A stretch of 64,000 bases of DNA from Agrocybe praecox (GCA_964017145.1 OZ024841.1:1302001-1366000), one strand, 5' to 3'. Positions 22,501-34,480 are shown, counted from the first letter of the stretch. Made by a program: numbers and translations. Notes: generated by a model from the letters alone, not told the origin.

Positions 22501-25500
22501 CTTTTATAGATAGACCATTTGACGCCTCCGGTCTCTCTATGTTCTTCCTTAATAAGTTTCTTGGGCTTCTTGGTAGCATCGGGGGTATTAGCTGCATCTC
22601 CGGTTGCTTCTTCGACAGCTGCGGCTTCAGCTTGTATGATTTCTTCTTTATGAGCATCGACCGCAGCGTCTTGCTTGATCGCCTCCAAGACACCCTGGGC
22701 TCGAAGCTCCTTTACTGTACCTTGAGTGTCAATCCGACCATCCAACATACGGACAAGGTAATGCGCTCCAGGTAGAACTAAGTCAACATGGTGCGTAACC
22801 AGAACCTTAACACCAGTTGAGTGGCAAATATCAAACGCTGAATTGAATGAGACGTACAACTGTTCTGTTTGCGAGAAGAGGTCCACGAATGAGTTTGTCG
22901 TAAAGGAATCTCGATGTATGACTGTCGACTGCGCTCAAAGGATCGTCGAGAAGGACATATTTGGTCCTAGCGTAAACAGCTCGGGCAAGGGCTACTCTTG
23001 CTTTCTGGCCACCTGACAAGCTTACTCCTCTGCAGACAACCGTGTATCAGATAATAACCAATGTCTGGGAGAGGTATGTTTTCATACCTGGCTCCAATCT
23101 CCGTCGCATCACCATCTTCCAGCATCTCAAGGTCAGGTTCAAGAGCGCAAGCCTCAACAACTTGGTTATATCTTTCCTCATCGTAAGGATATCCAAAAAG
23201 GATGTTATCCTTGATAGACTGATGCCTCAACCAAGGTGTTTGGGCCGCGTAGGATATACAGTGCATGAGGCCGTTTTCGTCTATCCTGGATGGTTCTTTT
23301 GACATGATGATTCTTCCAGACAATAAAGTTAATTCACCAAGAACGGCCATCTAGTGGTGAATAAGCTCGATGTCAGACACGGGCAATCATTCAACTTACC
23401 AGTAATGCCGTTTTTCCTGACGCAGTGGGTCCAGTCACGACTGTGAGTTTACCAGGTGCGAAGATAACTGAAATGTCCCGAAGTTCGAAAATACGATCGC
23501 CGGATTCTCCGACGCTCCTATCCGATACAGCGTCTTCTATAACAGTTCCGGAATCTTCTCCATTCACACTAGGTGGTCCGGAAGAAGGCTGTTTTGCAAC
23601 CTTCCCCTTGTCGGCCTCTGGGGACTCATTGACTTCATTCCACTTAAAGGTCGCTTTTTCCAGACCAAGGCCTTCGTCATCACCTCCAGGTAAGAGTGGT
23701 TCCGAATAATCTTTTTTGAGAGACGAGACTTGCTCTGTCACTTCCTCTTCCTCGAGGTACACTGCAATACGTTTTAGGGCAACGCCGGTCTATATAAGAA
23801 ATATTAGACGTGTCCCAGAAAAGCATAATGGAATGAGAATGAATACTTGAAGGATTTGGACTATCCACGCTGGAACAGCATTGAGCGGTTGCCTTGGTTC
23901 GAAGTCAGCTTACATACTTTGATGATTCTCGTTAATACATACCTAACCATATTGAATAGTGCAATTGCCTGTGATAATGGTGATTAGTACCACATACGAA
24001 GTAAATGAAGTCAACGTACAGTAAATGCTGTGCCAATGGTAAGTTCGTTTCCTTGAAGAACGTAAGCCGTGAATGCGATGATCGAAACGAAGATTGGGGC
24101 ACATGTCCAAAGGAGGTAAAACAGGACAGAATTAACGCGAGCTAGCGGAAAATCAGCCTCGAGCCAAGTAAATAGACTTTTATGGACGAACATTTGATCA
24201 TCCACTTCATCTCTACTTCACGAGCATCAAGAGCTTTGCCAATCCATCGCTCCTCCCACGCAAAAAACTTGATAAATTTAACCTGGTACAAATTATGAGG
24301 CATTTTCACCGGACTTTTCGAAAATGACTGACCGCTCCAATGAGTTCATTGAGGACACCCATTCGCTTGTCACGCGCAGCTAAAACTCCTTTCTGGATTC
24401 TGATGCTCCGGCGTGAAATGTAACTGTTGAGTGGCCAACCGATGATTAAAACGACAAATCCTGCAAAAGCGCTAAGACCGAGCAACCTGCGTTCGGTTAG
24501 TAGAAATATGATACAAACACAGTGCCTATAGACTCACTGGTATAAAAATGTTCCGGCGATGACAATCTCGAAAGGAGCTACAAAACGAATTAGAAATGAT
24601 TTTTGTACGATGTGACAGACATAAGAGGAACATACCTCCATAGATAAAGTAGAGAGCTGAGGTAGTCATGGATATCTGTTTGCGATTTGTTAGGACAATG
24701 CCTCTTTCTCCTCTTCAAAAAGGCGCACCCTGTTGGCATCACCCGCCATAAGATTGACGATCTTGCCCACGTCTGCGCCAGCTTTCGGGTCATCAGCTTT
24801 CTCGGCCTTTTCTTTTGCTTCTTTCTTCTTCGCTTTGTCCTTACCTAAAATCTGTGAGGACCAAAAAGTAATGCAACATTAAGAGATATCTCACGTTTTG
24901 ATTCCTTGGTTGCTACTCCTTGAGAAGGCGTATCTTTAACTTCCTCTGCTTTCTTTTCCGTATCCTTGTTAACAACTCCCGAGAAGTCTTTGCGTTTCAA
25001 AGCCTTGTCATAAATTGACGCCATGAGTTCTGAACGGATCCTAGTCGCAGCGCGTCGGCCGAACCACAAGTGCTGAACATCAGCCTGTGCTTTGAGTAAC
25101 GAACACACAAAAGCAAGGCAGGCATAAATGTAAGCCCGAGTTCGACTTTCTGGAGTAGAGTCATCCAGGTCGATGAGGTCAAGAATCCGCCTAGATAAAT
25201 GAGTAATATAAGCAAATATTAATTGAGTTCGCTTACTTGAGGAAGAAAGGGCCAGCATAGTTGAACACTACGCTGACAAATGTGAGTGTGAAATCCAAAC
25301 TATCGATCAACTAAATGTGAGAAGCGTAGACGACGGTCGTGTGGTAGAAACAAGCATACGTGAGGTCCAATGAATTTGCTGCCCATATACGACGGAGCAG
25401 AGTGGAACGGCTATGGATGAGTGAGTGGGCAGTTGGAACGATCAAATATAAATTGAACACACTAGATCGAGCTAAACTTGAGGAAAACTGGTCTTGACTG

Positions 25501-26420
25501 CATTGTTGGACTCATGTTCCAAACATCTTGTTCATTCAGCGTCGTATTTGTTCCCTAGATAAACCATCAAACCGAATTCAAAATCTGTGTGGTATTACGT
25601 ACACGTTTGACAAGAGGGTAGACCCAGCTGAAGGTGATCCATCCCCAAAGGCTCGTGTAGTCTTCAGGTGAAACCGAATATCCCTATAGGAATTATAAGA
25701 TCGTGGCACGTGGCAATCCAGGACACGTACTATTTCTTTTACATCCACAGCACTGCTAGGGATTCCTAAAGGCATGGTTACAACCACACCCAGGAGCATG
25801 ACAATGGCAAGAAGGTTTGCCACAAGCCCAAATATTACTATCTTCGATGGTAAAGGCGCCTCTAAAACGGTGTGGTCGAACAATACACCACCTAGTTGAA
25901 GGATTGCAGCCAACAGAAGAGCCAAGTAGAGGGCAAACATGTCCAACGGAGAAGTAGTCGTCGGTCGCGCGATGGGACGAATGATGGTGTACAACCATGA
26001 AGATGCGAGCAGGAATGAAAGTATTCCTCTAAAAATATCGTCCGGATTGTTGTAAAGTTGATAAGACCCATACGCTACCCAACAAAAACTCTCCGCTATT
26101 CCAACGAACGCGAACATGATTGTGCGCCATAACGGCACAACTCTGTTGATTTCCAGAACCATTTCTGCCTCCTCTCGGTCAAAAAGTTTGTCGCCTGATG
26201 TTGCGTTAATATCTATTGCCTCTGCTTCATGGAGAGTGAGGTAATTCCTGAAAGGTGAACCGATAATGGCGAAAAGACGTCTTGCGGGTCGAGGTACTGG
26301 AATCGAGAATAAACACAGCGAGAAAACGATTGCTGCGGGAACAAATGCACTCCAGGAAGCCCTAATACAAGCGCTCCGGAAGTCCAAAGGCCCATAGTCT
26401 CCGCAGAGACCCATTCCCAT
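19565..26420 (-). CDS. ABCC-type (MRP/Ycf1/Ybt1-like) ABC transporter, copy 2
   Basis: Second full-length ABCC exporter, head-to-tail with copy 1 and clearly its paralogue along the whole length, with many introns at matching places (for example inside Walker A of NBD2 and after the NLMAGDANR motif). It starts [18 protein letters not shown] at 26420 (a second ATG two codons on is equally possible). TMD0 spans about 26420-25578. The first membrane domain follows with [19 protein letters not shown] near 25200 and a Lys/Glu-rich insert near 24800-24950. NBD1 has [11 protein letters not shown] near 23420, [15 protein letters not shown] near 23000 and [13 protein letters not shown]2 has GLLGRTG-SGKST near 20650-20710, [17 protein letters not shown] and [17 protein letters not shown] near 19950. 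The linker before NBD2's signature is longer and Ser/Thr-rich compared with copy 1. The stop is at 19565-19567. No frame break was noticed. Substrate unknown. Confidence 0.9.
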
Positions 26421-27615
26421 TTCGTCGGGTGAAGGTATGTGATAGATGCAGAAAGCGCTTTGAGTTTGTGAATTGTGTTGTAAACACTCCTATCGTACTA
26501 CCGGACCGCTTCCCGGCTCTCACACAAGTACATAGAACATAACAAAAAGTTTTCTTCACCCGTCTTTGACTCCTATTGCACATGAAATCAAATATTTGAA
26601 ACATGAGGTTGAGGTCCGGGTGATATATGTTCTGTAGTAGACCATGCGTAATGCCTAGATTACGACTAGCTAGCATAAGGAGGTGCGGCGCCGAACCAAT
26701 AGCGGGCTCACAATTGCACGCCCGTCCCCCGTCGGCCCATCATGCATCAATATTAATTCAATGATGACATTTGATACATCCAGATTCCACATGCGTTGTT
26801 TGAACTATTTAATCAAGTATTTAATCAAATATGTATTTTCTTATCTCTACGTTCCAGGCAGAGCTTTGAGGCAGATGGGAAACTCAACGGAACTGGGTCG
26901 GATCGCGGTGTCGTTGCGCGCGCCATTCGAAGATGAAGAACCACAGACGGCGTTATGAATACATAAACTTCAATGATCTCAATGAGAAGAAAGAGTGAAC
27001 GAACCCCTCTATGTTATATGTTCTACTAGGGTGTACTAACCCCTGGGAAGCTCGATTGTTAGGAACGACCGAAACTTAAGTAGAAAAACAACGCGTTTTA
27101 GTATGTTCAGGGTCATTTTCACTCTAATCATGGTGTGAGGGTTCCCGGTTCGGCCCAAATTTCGGATGCCTTAAAGTTGGGCTTCGCGAGCAATTCGCGA
27201 GATTACTAATCAAGTAGAGAAAAAGATCAGACGAGCGAGGCGACCGACCAACCAACCAACCAATTGACTTTCCGGAATCGCAGAAAATAGCTTGATACGA
27301 AATCCAAGAGGACGCGACGCGCCGAGTCACAGGGAGAACAAACAATCACGTGAAGATCTTCCTAAGAAACTTAATTAAATAACTTGTAAATAACAGAAAG
27401 AAGATGAATTACAGCCACAAATATCAAGTAGTGTACGAAGAAGTAAGTGGTTCTTGCACACCGTAAAGAAACTCCAGGGTATTTCCAAAAGGAATTGAAT
27501 GTAAATAAACTAAATACACGCAAATATACAAGTAATGGTACCTCACGGAGGAAACGCACATGTAGCCAGCAAGCTGCGAGTAAAAAGATACGATAGATGT
27601 GCATCATCTTGGCTA
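26421..27615. other. intergenic upstream of ABCC copy 2
   Basis: Promoter side of the ABCC gene on its left and the 3' side of the helical-family gene on its right. A short CCAA-type repeat (ACCAACCAACCAACCAATTG, near 27248-27267) is present. The hydrophobic minus-strand frame at 27371-27604 directly follows the next gene's stop, has no known domain and is probably 3' untranslated sequence. No gene is supported. Confidence 0.4.
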
Positions 27616-29424
27616 TCAAGTATGTCGACGCACAGGAGCCTGTCTGTGCATTACGTTACCCCCTCTGATATCTCCTGTGATCTGTGGAAACCAATCCCTC
27701 CAACTCCCTGGTGATTGATCTATGGGTGCAACATAATCATGTTTGCGAGCGTCGACATCAAGCTCTGTCGTCGCGTTTGCATGAAGTAAGGAGCCATGAA
27801 ATACACCATTTTGCTCTGCTTGGATGCTCAAGTCCATGGCAAATTTTCCCGAGTACTGCACAACGACAGCGACGCAAAAATGGGACGGCACTCCTGTCTT
27901 GACGCTGCGGTTTTCTGAAATAGTCCATTGGGCAGAATCCTGCTTGTCACCTCGCATAGAACCTGTTATGATTGTGGCATACTCAACCGTTCGCCCTATC
28001 TGGTGCTCTGCGTTGAATTCTGGTCCGACCGAGATGAAACCTGGGGCTTTGATTGCGAAATTGACTCCGAGCTTCTGGCCGTGCACTTCCTTGTTTATTG
28101 CGCCGATGCTCTGCTTGGGAGCAAAGTCGCATAGCATGAGTCCATGAAATGTGTTGATGCTAGCTTTGGAAAGGCAGCATCCAATAGTCAGACTAGAAAC
28201 GCGATGATGAGATGAGGGGTGGTACTGTATATCGAATTGCAAGAAACAAAGATTTTCTGGAAGAATTTGCACCATTCCGAGTGACGCAGATATGTAGACG
28301 CCCCTCCCCTTGAGTTCGCAGAGCTTCCCAGGCTGTTTGTATGGGTATTCTGGCGGAGGTGATTCGCATCTCGGAATATCATCAACGATGTTCACTGAGG
28401 CATGCAATTTTTTAGTGGTTTCCCCCAGTTTTTCTCCAGTATCGCGCCGTTTGAATACATCTGGATATTTATCCTGAACGGCCTGTATCTACGTCAAAAT
28501 TTAAATAATCGCCAACGCTCCAAAGTTTCGATTGGGATCCTACCTCATTTACATATCCCCGATATCTGTCCTTGTGATGCTCCCACTTCCGTTCTATCAT
28601 CTGGATACGAATTTTGTCAAGCTTATCGATGCTATTGTCGGCCACAATTTGGGCTCGTAGAATTTGAGCCTTCGTCTCCACAACCATATCATTCCACCAG
28701 TTTACAAACCCGCCCAGGATCCCGCCGAACTTTTCCAGGTCGTGAGCGGCTTGTAACAACTCGGACTGCACTTCGCCAAATGATTTCCAAACAGCGCTGA
28801 CTAATGGATACTGTGTTACCAGTGAATCTCCGGGTACAAACGCACGACTTACTTATGCCTCTGACAGAAAGTTTCGAGAATCGGATTTTCGTAGCTTGTC
28901 GATCTTCGGCTTTGATGTTTTCTACCAACTAGAGACAGGTTTAGTCACAATTGTGTTCGGAGTCTTGGGAAGAGAAGCCTCCGTACGTTCATCACGGTTG
29001 TGCGGACTTGAAGAAATCCACGTCGCGCTGCCATGGCTTGCTCAAGGCCCCGTTCGGTTGTGCTCAACATTCCATCTAAAAATTCTTTCCTATCCTCCGG
29101 ACTTGCTGTCTGAATATTTTGTATCAGAACAAGAGCATCATCAGCGATGGCGTAACCTGTCGTTGCTGCATCTACGCTGAAATCAATTGCCCGCGCATAT
29201 GTCTGCAATTGACGCTGCACATCCTTTATAACGAGTGCATCGCATCTAGAGGACAAGAAAATCTAAATGCTGGATTCTCCACACGCGAAATTTGAAACGT
29301 ACAAAAGATCTCCATGACACCACGGCACGATAATTTCTACTGCTCTTTGAGCACCTCTGGCCATGGCCGTCATTTCGAACTCTTTCGAGCTTTCGAGAAA
29401 ATTAAGGATAGGTGTTTCCATCAT
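27616..29424 (-). CDS. two-domain protein: helical bundle plus beta-rich fungal domain (paralogue 1)
   Basis: Function unknown. About five exons on the minus strand. Exon 1 starts MMETPILNFLESSKEF (29424; METP at 29421) and ends in VPWCHGDLL before a GTACGT donor. The next exon (to about 28980) is helical: DVQRQLQTYARAIDFSVDA, a hydrophobic GYAIADDALVLIQ helix and LEQAMAARRGFLQVRTTV. Then come a short exon (VENIKAEDRQATK) and an exon with FGGILGGFVNWWNDMVVET and MIERKWEHHKDRYRGYVNEV. The last exon (about 28490-27616) carries a beta-rich domain: YISASLGMVQILPENLC, FAPKQSIGAINKEVHG, IITGSMRGDKQDSAQWTIS, GVPSHFCVAVVVQYSGKF and WRDWFPQITGDI. The WTxxEN...GxPSxF signature resembles a widespread uncharacterised fungal domain. 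It is a close paralogue of 30571-32548. Confidence 0.7.
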
Positions 29425-29804
29425 ACACGTCGAACTTGAAAAATGGAGAAGAAGGGGGTGGGTTTTCCAAAGGTGGCAACGGGGAACATATATCATGCGT
29501 ACGACACGAGGAGATTATCATCGGGAACGAACTCATGTCTCTCCATCTAACGATTCTAATTTTGACGCCCGTCCGAACCTATTTTGAAAGTATCACGCTT
29601 ATAGATCGATGTGACTACGTTAATTTAGTGAATCCTCATGTTGATTACAAACAGCTGTCTTGCGAATGAATGAAGGCCTTTATAAGCGCGAAGCCTGGGA
29701 TTTGGGTAGAAAGATTAGGGCATTGAATTCAAAAAACGATCAACGTGTACGCAACGTATTGTTCATGATGCAACTGCAAGGAGGTTGACCAGTAATGATA
29801 CCAT
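29425..29804. other. intergenic upstream of paralogue 1
   Basis: Promoter side of the helical/beta gene. A TTTATAAGCGCG box near 29679-29690 is visible, but its relation to either gene is unclear. No coding region is supported. Confidence 0.35.
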
Positions 29805-29935
29805 CACCCCGGCAAGTTGATGTTTTTCGGTCACCTGAAAACTGAATCAAAGTGACTGAAAACTGAAAAACAGAATGGCAATCAAGTTTTATATGGGGTT
29901 TTCAGGTGACCGAAAAACATCAACTCGGCAGGGTG
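29805..29935. mobile_element. MITE, CACC-terminus family (copy 2)
   Basis: About 131 bp with long, nearly perfect terminal inverted repeats: the left end runs GTTGATGTTTTTCGGTCACC then TGAAAAC, and the right end is its complement. Both ends start CACCC and it is flanked by CAT on each side (29802-29804, 29936-29938), a possible 3-bp target duplication. It shares terminus and inner motifs with the element at 6965-7105 but keeps better-preserved repeats, suggesting a younger insertion. Confidence 0.75.
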
Positions 29936-30570
29936 CATCCCGTGGGGTCTGCTGATGTTCAAAGATGCTATACATTATGTAGAACGGTCTGTTTAAGATC
30001 ATCAGCAGCACTAGCGTTATGGTCTTCGGTAGACTGACACGTCCGATATGGCACTTGTGTTCGGAACTTCGCATTGCTGAGATCCCAGGGGCCGGCGGAC
30101 GTGGATTTTTCGCGACCAAACTTCAAGTAATATAGAAGTAAAAAGTCTCTTGTTATTCCAAGCTTCCTGCCTGCAAATACTCGGTGAATCGGACACACTT
30201 TGGACAGGACTCCAGGAGGCTGGAGCATATGGTTGGAGCCTGGGAATCGGTAATCATTAATCAGGCCTTGATCAGGCCTTCAGGGGATATAGGCGACGAG
30301 AAGCCTTTGGCAAGCATAAGTACACACACACAGCTTGCCGAACTCGGATGACTCTAACCTTGGTGTCTAACTTTTAGACCTCACTTGTTTTTTCGCTAGT
30401 GACTATAAGAGCTCAGGGACATGCTGCAAATGCTTCCGCTAGCTTTGCGGCCAAAGGGGTCTTCAGTTTACAAAACTCGCCACACGAAAATCTCAATAAC
30501 CCTTCGCGCAACCATGAAATTCACGGAGTATTATACAGAAGACCGCGATATCTGGATTTAAAAAAAATGA
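29936..30570. other. intergenic downstream of paralogue 2
   Basis: I see no gene. A short duplicated word (ATCAGGCCTT twice, about 30259-30282) and some TATA-like sequence are visible. Small frames here have no recognisable features. Confidence 0.35.
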
Positions 30571-32548
30571 CTATCCTCGGCGCAGGGCTTCCTGTGGATG
30601 TACATTATTAAAGCCCTGAACCTCTCCGCTTATCAACGGGAACCACTCCTTCCAATTCGAAGATGGCTTGTATGGCTCGTACTGATGTTGAAGCGTATCA
30701 ACGTCAATGTGGGTTTCTTCTTTGATACGGACAGAATGCCACGCGCGACGCGACCAGCCCATCATTACCATGGAACGCTGCTTGGCGAGTACCTCCAACT
30801 CCATTATGAACGGTCCAGTGTATTGAATAACGGTGGCGACGCAGAAGTGTGATGGTATTCCTGACATGACACTCGTGTTTTCCTCAATGGACCATTCTGC
30901 GGAATCTTGTCTACGACCGCGTATCGATCCGGTAATGATCATGGCACGCTCAACTTTCTGTTTGATCTGGATTTCGGCGCTGGCTTCGGGCCCTGCAGTG
31001 GCTCCTGCCATGGTGAATTGCACCGGGACGGTTACACCGTATTTGCGATGGTGATTCTCCTCGTTCCTAGCGCCGATGCTCTGCCTTGGTGCAACCTGTA
31101 TCACCAAAGGTGGGTGTGAACCGTGGACAGGTCTAAAATTCCATTTAAGTGTCATATGGTCGAATCTTCGACCAGAGGATGTATGACATTGGAATTCGAG
31201 AATCAAGAGGCATTTGTTCTTTTCCAATATTTGGACCGCTGCGAGGGACGCCGAGATGTAGGAAGACGTTGATATTTCGTGGCTTAATACGGCGCTGCAT
31301 GTCCTCAAGGGCGTAGGACGCTCGCCGTATGCCGGCGGAGGGGGCGGTGTCTCCATTCGGTATGGGAGGACTCCAGGATATCCAGGATAATTTTGTCCGG
31401 GTCTTGCATCGGCATTATGCGTTGTATATGGAGTGTATGGACCTGGAGTTGAAGGATATGATATCGAATCATGCCTGGGAGGTGCAGTACTGCCAGGGTA
31501 CTTTGCCCAGTCGTCATTCGACCTTGTCGTTGTATGTGTTTCTGGATTTGGTCCAGGAGGCCCAGGAAGCGCGGGTACTTTGAGAAGCTTAGGATATCGG
31601 TCCTGAACTATGCCGATCTGGTATGACAATCATGATTAGAGTTTCACCCAAAGCCATTTGCATAGCTGCTCCCACCTCGTTGACATATGCAGCATATCGC
31701 ATTTTATGATTTTTCCACTTCTGCTCTATGGCTCTGATGCGAAGCCTGTCGGCCTTATCGAGATCGTCGCTCACTTTTTGTTCTCTTTGAAGTTGAGAGG
31801 CCGTTTCCATCGCCATCTCGTTCCACCAAGCAGCGAATTTGGATAGCATATCACCGAACTCTTCGAGGTCATGGATTCCTTTCGCTAACTCGGATTTGAC
31901 TTCAGTAAATGGTCTCTTGATCTTGTTGACTACAGGTGTTTTTCAGAGGATGTTACAGCCAATGAATTCAAATAACTTACGGAACCCATTCGCAGCGATT
32001 TCAGTATATTCCACCTTCGCTTCCTCCTCATTATCAACTTTCATCTTCTTTAGCAACTAATGGAAGCACCGAAAATCAGCAAACAAAAGTTGGTATAAAA
32101 GATTCTGGTACTTACGTTATTAACCGTTGTTCCTACTTCTACAAAGCCCTTTCTCGCTTCCACCGCCTTCGCGTACCCTTGGGCAGTGAACACCTTGATG
32201 CCCTCCAAAAACTCTCGCCTCTCTGCCGGTGTCGTTTCCTTGATCAACTCCACCAAAGAAATCGCTTCCTCCGCAATGGTGAAGCCCATATTCGCGGCCT
32301 CGAGACTCGAGTCAATTGCTCGTGTATAAACTTGCACTTGGAGGTTGATTTCCTGTGAAATAGCGACCGCGGTCGACCTGCAAAACCATCAATAATTATG
32401 TCTGACCTCGATGCTCAAACATGACCACGCACGAGTGTTCCATTTGACACCATGGCATGATAAGTTCGATAGCTTTCTGGGTACTACGTGCCAGAGCTAC
32501 CGTATCAAACTCTTTCGTAGAATCAAGAAATGCAATGACTGGATCCAT
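30571..32548 (-). CDS. two-domain protein: helical bundle plus beta-rich fungal domain (paralogue 2)
   Basis: Function unknown; same architecture as 27616-29424. It starts MDPVIAFLDSTKEFDTVALA at 32548 (an upstream in-frame Met exists, but the paralogue supports this start). Exon 2 has QVQVYTRAIDSSLEAANMG, the hydrophobic FTIAEEAISLVELI and AVEARKGFVEVGTTV. Exon 3 has LLKKMKVDNEEEAKVEY. The next exon has FGDMLSKFAAWWNEMAMET and IEQKWKNHKMRYAAYVNE, spliced to IGIVQDRYPKLLKVPALP. The last exon has a Pro/Tyr-rich linker of about 80 residues (GPYTPY, RPGQNYPGYPG) and then the beta-rich domain: YISASLAAVQILEKNKC, VAPRQSIGARNEENH, IITGSIRGRRQDSAEWSIE, GIPSHFCVATVIQYTGPF and WKEWFPLISGEV. The Pro-rich linker is absent from the paralogue. 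The two lie 1.1 kb apart on the same strand, so they are tandem duplicates. Confidence 0.7.
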
Positions 32549-33079
32549 TGCGGACGGAATGCTAGACGCAAGAGCAACAGCCAGTGATAGCTCAAACGAT
32601 GAACAAGACAAGCAGAGACGGATCCCGGGGAAACACCCTCGACGCTTATCGAAGGATACTTGAAATAACCATGTGCTCAACATGAGGACGATCACAATAT
32701 TTAATGAAGATGACAGGATTAGATTCTCCCCGATCGAGTCTTGTCTCCGCATTGTGATATTCTGAATGACGCTGAAGACACTCTGAATGATATTGATCAG
32801 GCGCGTAGGCATTGATGTCGCAAGTACTTCATAAACTACAGGTTCGTCGACACCGGAACTGTAAGTAATGCAACGCCATCATCTTATGTCGTAAATATAA
32901 CGCTGGAGTCATCCTCCTTTCGAAATAATGATATTGATAGAATGGTACAGATATAAACATAAGACTGCGGAAAAATGGGCATAAAGTGCATACTACCTAT
33001 GCATATAAGATGGCATAGAAACATACGAACATAAACTGTGTAATCTGTCCTACGACCTCATTATTGTTGTTTTACTTGT
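32549..33079. other. intergenic upstream of paralogue 2
   Basis: No gene is supported. The minus-strand frame upstream of the chosen start (to 32812) is open and hydrophobic but not shared with the paralogue. Confidence 0.35.
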
Positions 33080-34143
33080 TTAACATGGGAAGAGTATTTT
33101 GAAGAACCTACGGAACCAGCTGGAGGATTTATTTTCGTTATCAGATTTTTGAGGGTACCCATTGTGATCCTCGGGGTGATGTGCGGCATGGCGTCTTTCA
33201 GCGTCAGTGAAGGGGTATGTTTGTCTTCTGTGGGGTCTCCCATTTAATACGACGACAGATGGGTCAACTGACATCGCATCTGCAGTCTGTGCGATCGAAG
33301 CACTGGACTGAAGGAGAGCAGCCTGGTGCCTGGTCCACATTTCGACGATCGCCTTCGTGTCCTGCACGGAGGATGGGAAATTAGTTTGTCGATTGACTAC
33401 CAGAGCCAAAAAAGCAACATGATTATCCCAGAAGGCAAGTATGTTCCGGAGTGAATTCTGTACGTCTTCGAGTGCTGAATATAGGGAATGAACTGCGAAT
33501 TCAGGTCGTGGAACAGAAGCATCTGGGTTGTAGGAAGACGGTCGTTTTTGGCCTTTCAGAAGCTTATGTCAGTACTCCGTCTCAATATTAATGTGACAAC
33601 CAAGAAGCTTACCTTTTTTGTTTCTTTCACTCAGGAAATCGGCAAGGATGCTTTGTTGCGTCTTGAAGTCCTCCAAGTTCTTTTCATATGCCCTGTTAAT
33701 ATCTTGAAGATCTCGAAGAACGCCTTTCCCCGAGCTCTGACACCGTTTGGCAGACATATAGCGATCGTTGGGTGCACGTTGGCACGATGCGGCAAAATCG
33801 ATCGCGTGACGATATGCGTTTTGGAGAACCTGGCGAATTGTTTCGAGTTCTGCACGGAATATGTGCTTCGTATGTTTAAATTGGTCGATTGCAGGGCTCG
33901 TCGCTTTTCTGCTGACCAACAAGCCTTTGTGAACGTCGTAAAATGCAGCCATAGTCCGTTGTATACTGTCTGCCAACTGTGTTAATGGCTTCTCGAGACC
34001 CCCGGGAGACTAGATCTGGGATTCAGAATGGCTAACAACACCGACGGAGAGTCACTTACCCCGGTATTCGGTGAAGTTTGTTTGGAATTATGAGCAAGGG
34101 CCGTCCTTATAGGTGAGACCTGTCTGCGGCCTGGAGATGACAT
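33080..34143 (-). CDS. helical protein with basic-aromatic C-terminus
   Basis: Function unknown. Exon 1 (34143 to about 34060, 28 codons) starts MSSPGRRQVSPIRTALAHNS and ends at a GTAAGT donor. Exon 2 (about 34013-33612) is a long all-helical stretch: LTQLADSIQRTMAAFYDVHK, FRAELETIRQVLQNAYRHAI, LRDLQDINRAYEKNLEDFKT and ILADFLSERNKK. Exon 3 (about 33553-33080) continues with SALEDVQNSLRNILAFWDNH and VEMWTRHQAALLQSSASIA and finishes in a disordered, charged tail ending SSSWFRRFFKILFPC. The ending could be an amphipathic membrane-binding helix (inference). It sits next to the helical/beta paralogues on the same strand and may be a distant relative sharing only the bundle, but I could not align it with confidence. 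Confidence 0.65.
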
Positions 34144-34236
34144 TGCGATGAATTATGAGCTGGAAGATTTTTGCGTCAGAAAGAAAGAAAGAGTATCGGA
34201 GTATTCAGACTGCACTCACCTATGTATAGGTTGGGC

Positions 34237-34480
34237 GTCAAAGAAGCGAAGAAGAAGGAACTCCTACAGGTGGATTCTTCGCTCATTTTCAAGGTTCGAC
34301 CTGCGACGATTCTCCTGGCAGGCATGAGCAGGCCATGCACATATTCCATTCCCGCGACATCACAGCGGCACATGTACTCAAAGCTTTCCGGCAGGAACCC
34401 GCTCACCAGTAATAGTTTGAGCTTTCAAGTGCCTTCAGGCTGCCGCATGTTTCGAACTTCAGACAAGAATTCCATCAATA
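34237..34480 (-). repeat. dispersed repeat, copy B (inverted relative to 2.4 kb)
   Basis: Reverse complement of about 2413-2641, with the same landmarks: GGGCGTCAAAGAAGCGAAGA, CATTTTCAAGGTTCGACCTG and GGCTGCCGCATGTTTCGAA. It begins about 95 bp upstream of the start codon of the minus-strand gene at 33080-34143, so it could influence or supply its promoter. No coding capacity is evident. Confidence 0.75.

Noticed and set aside
27371..27604. Hydrophobic minus-strand frame of about 78 codons after the helical/beta gene
   Set aside because: No domain and no match in the paralogue; A/T-rich sequence yields Phe/Leu-rich frames by chance, and the position fits a 3' untranslated region.
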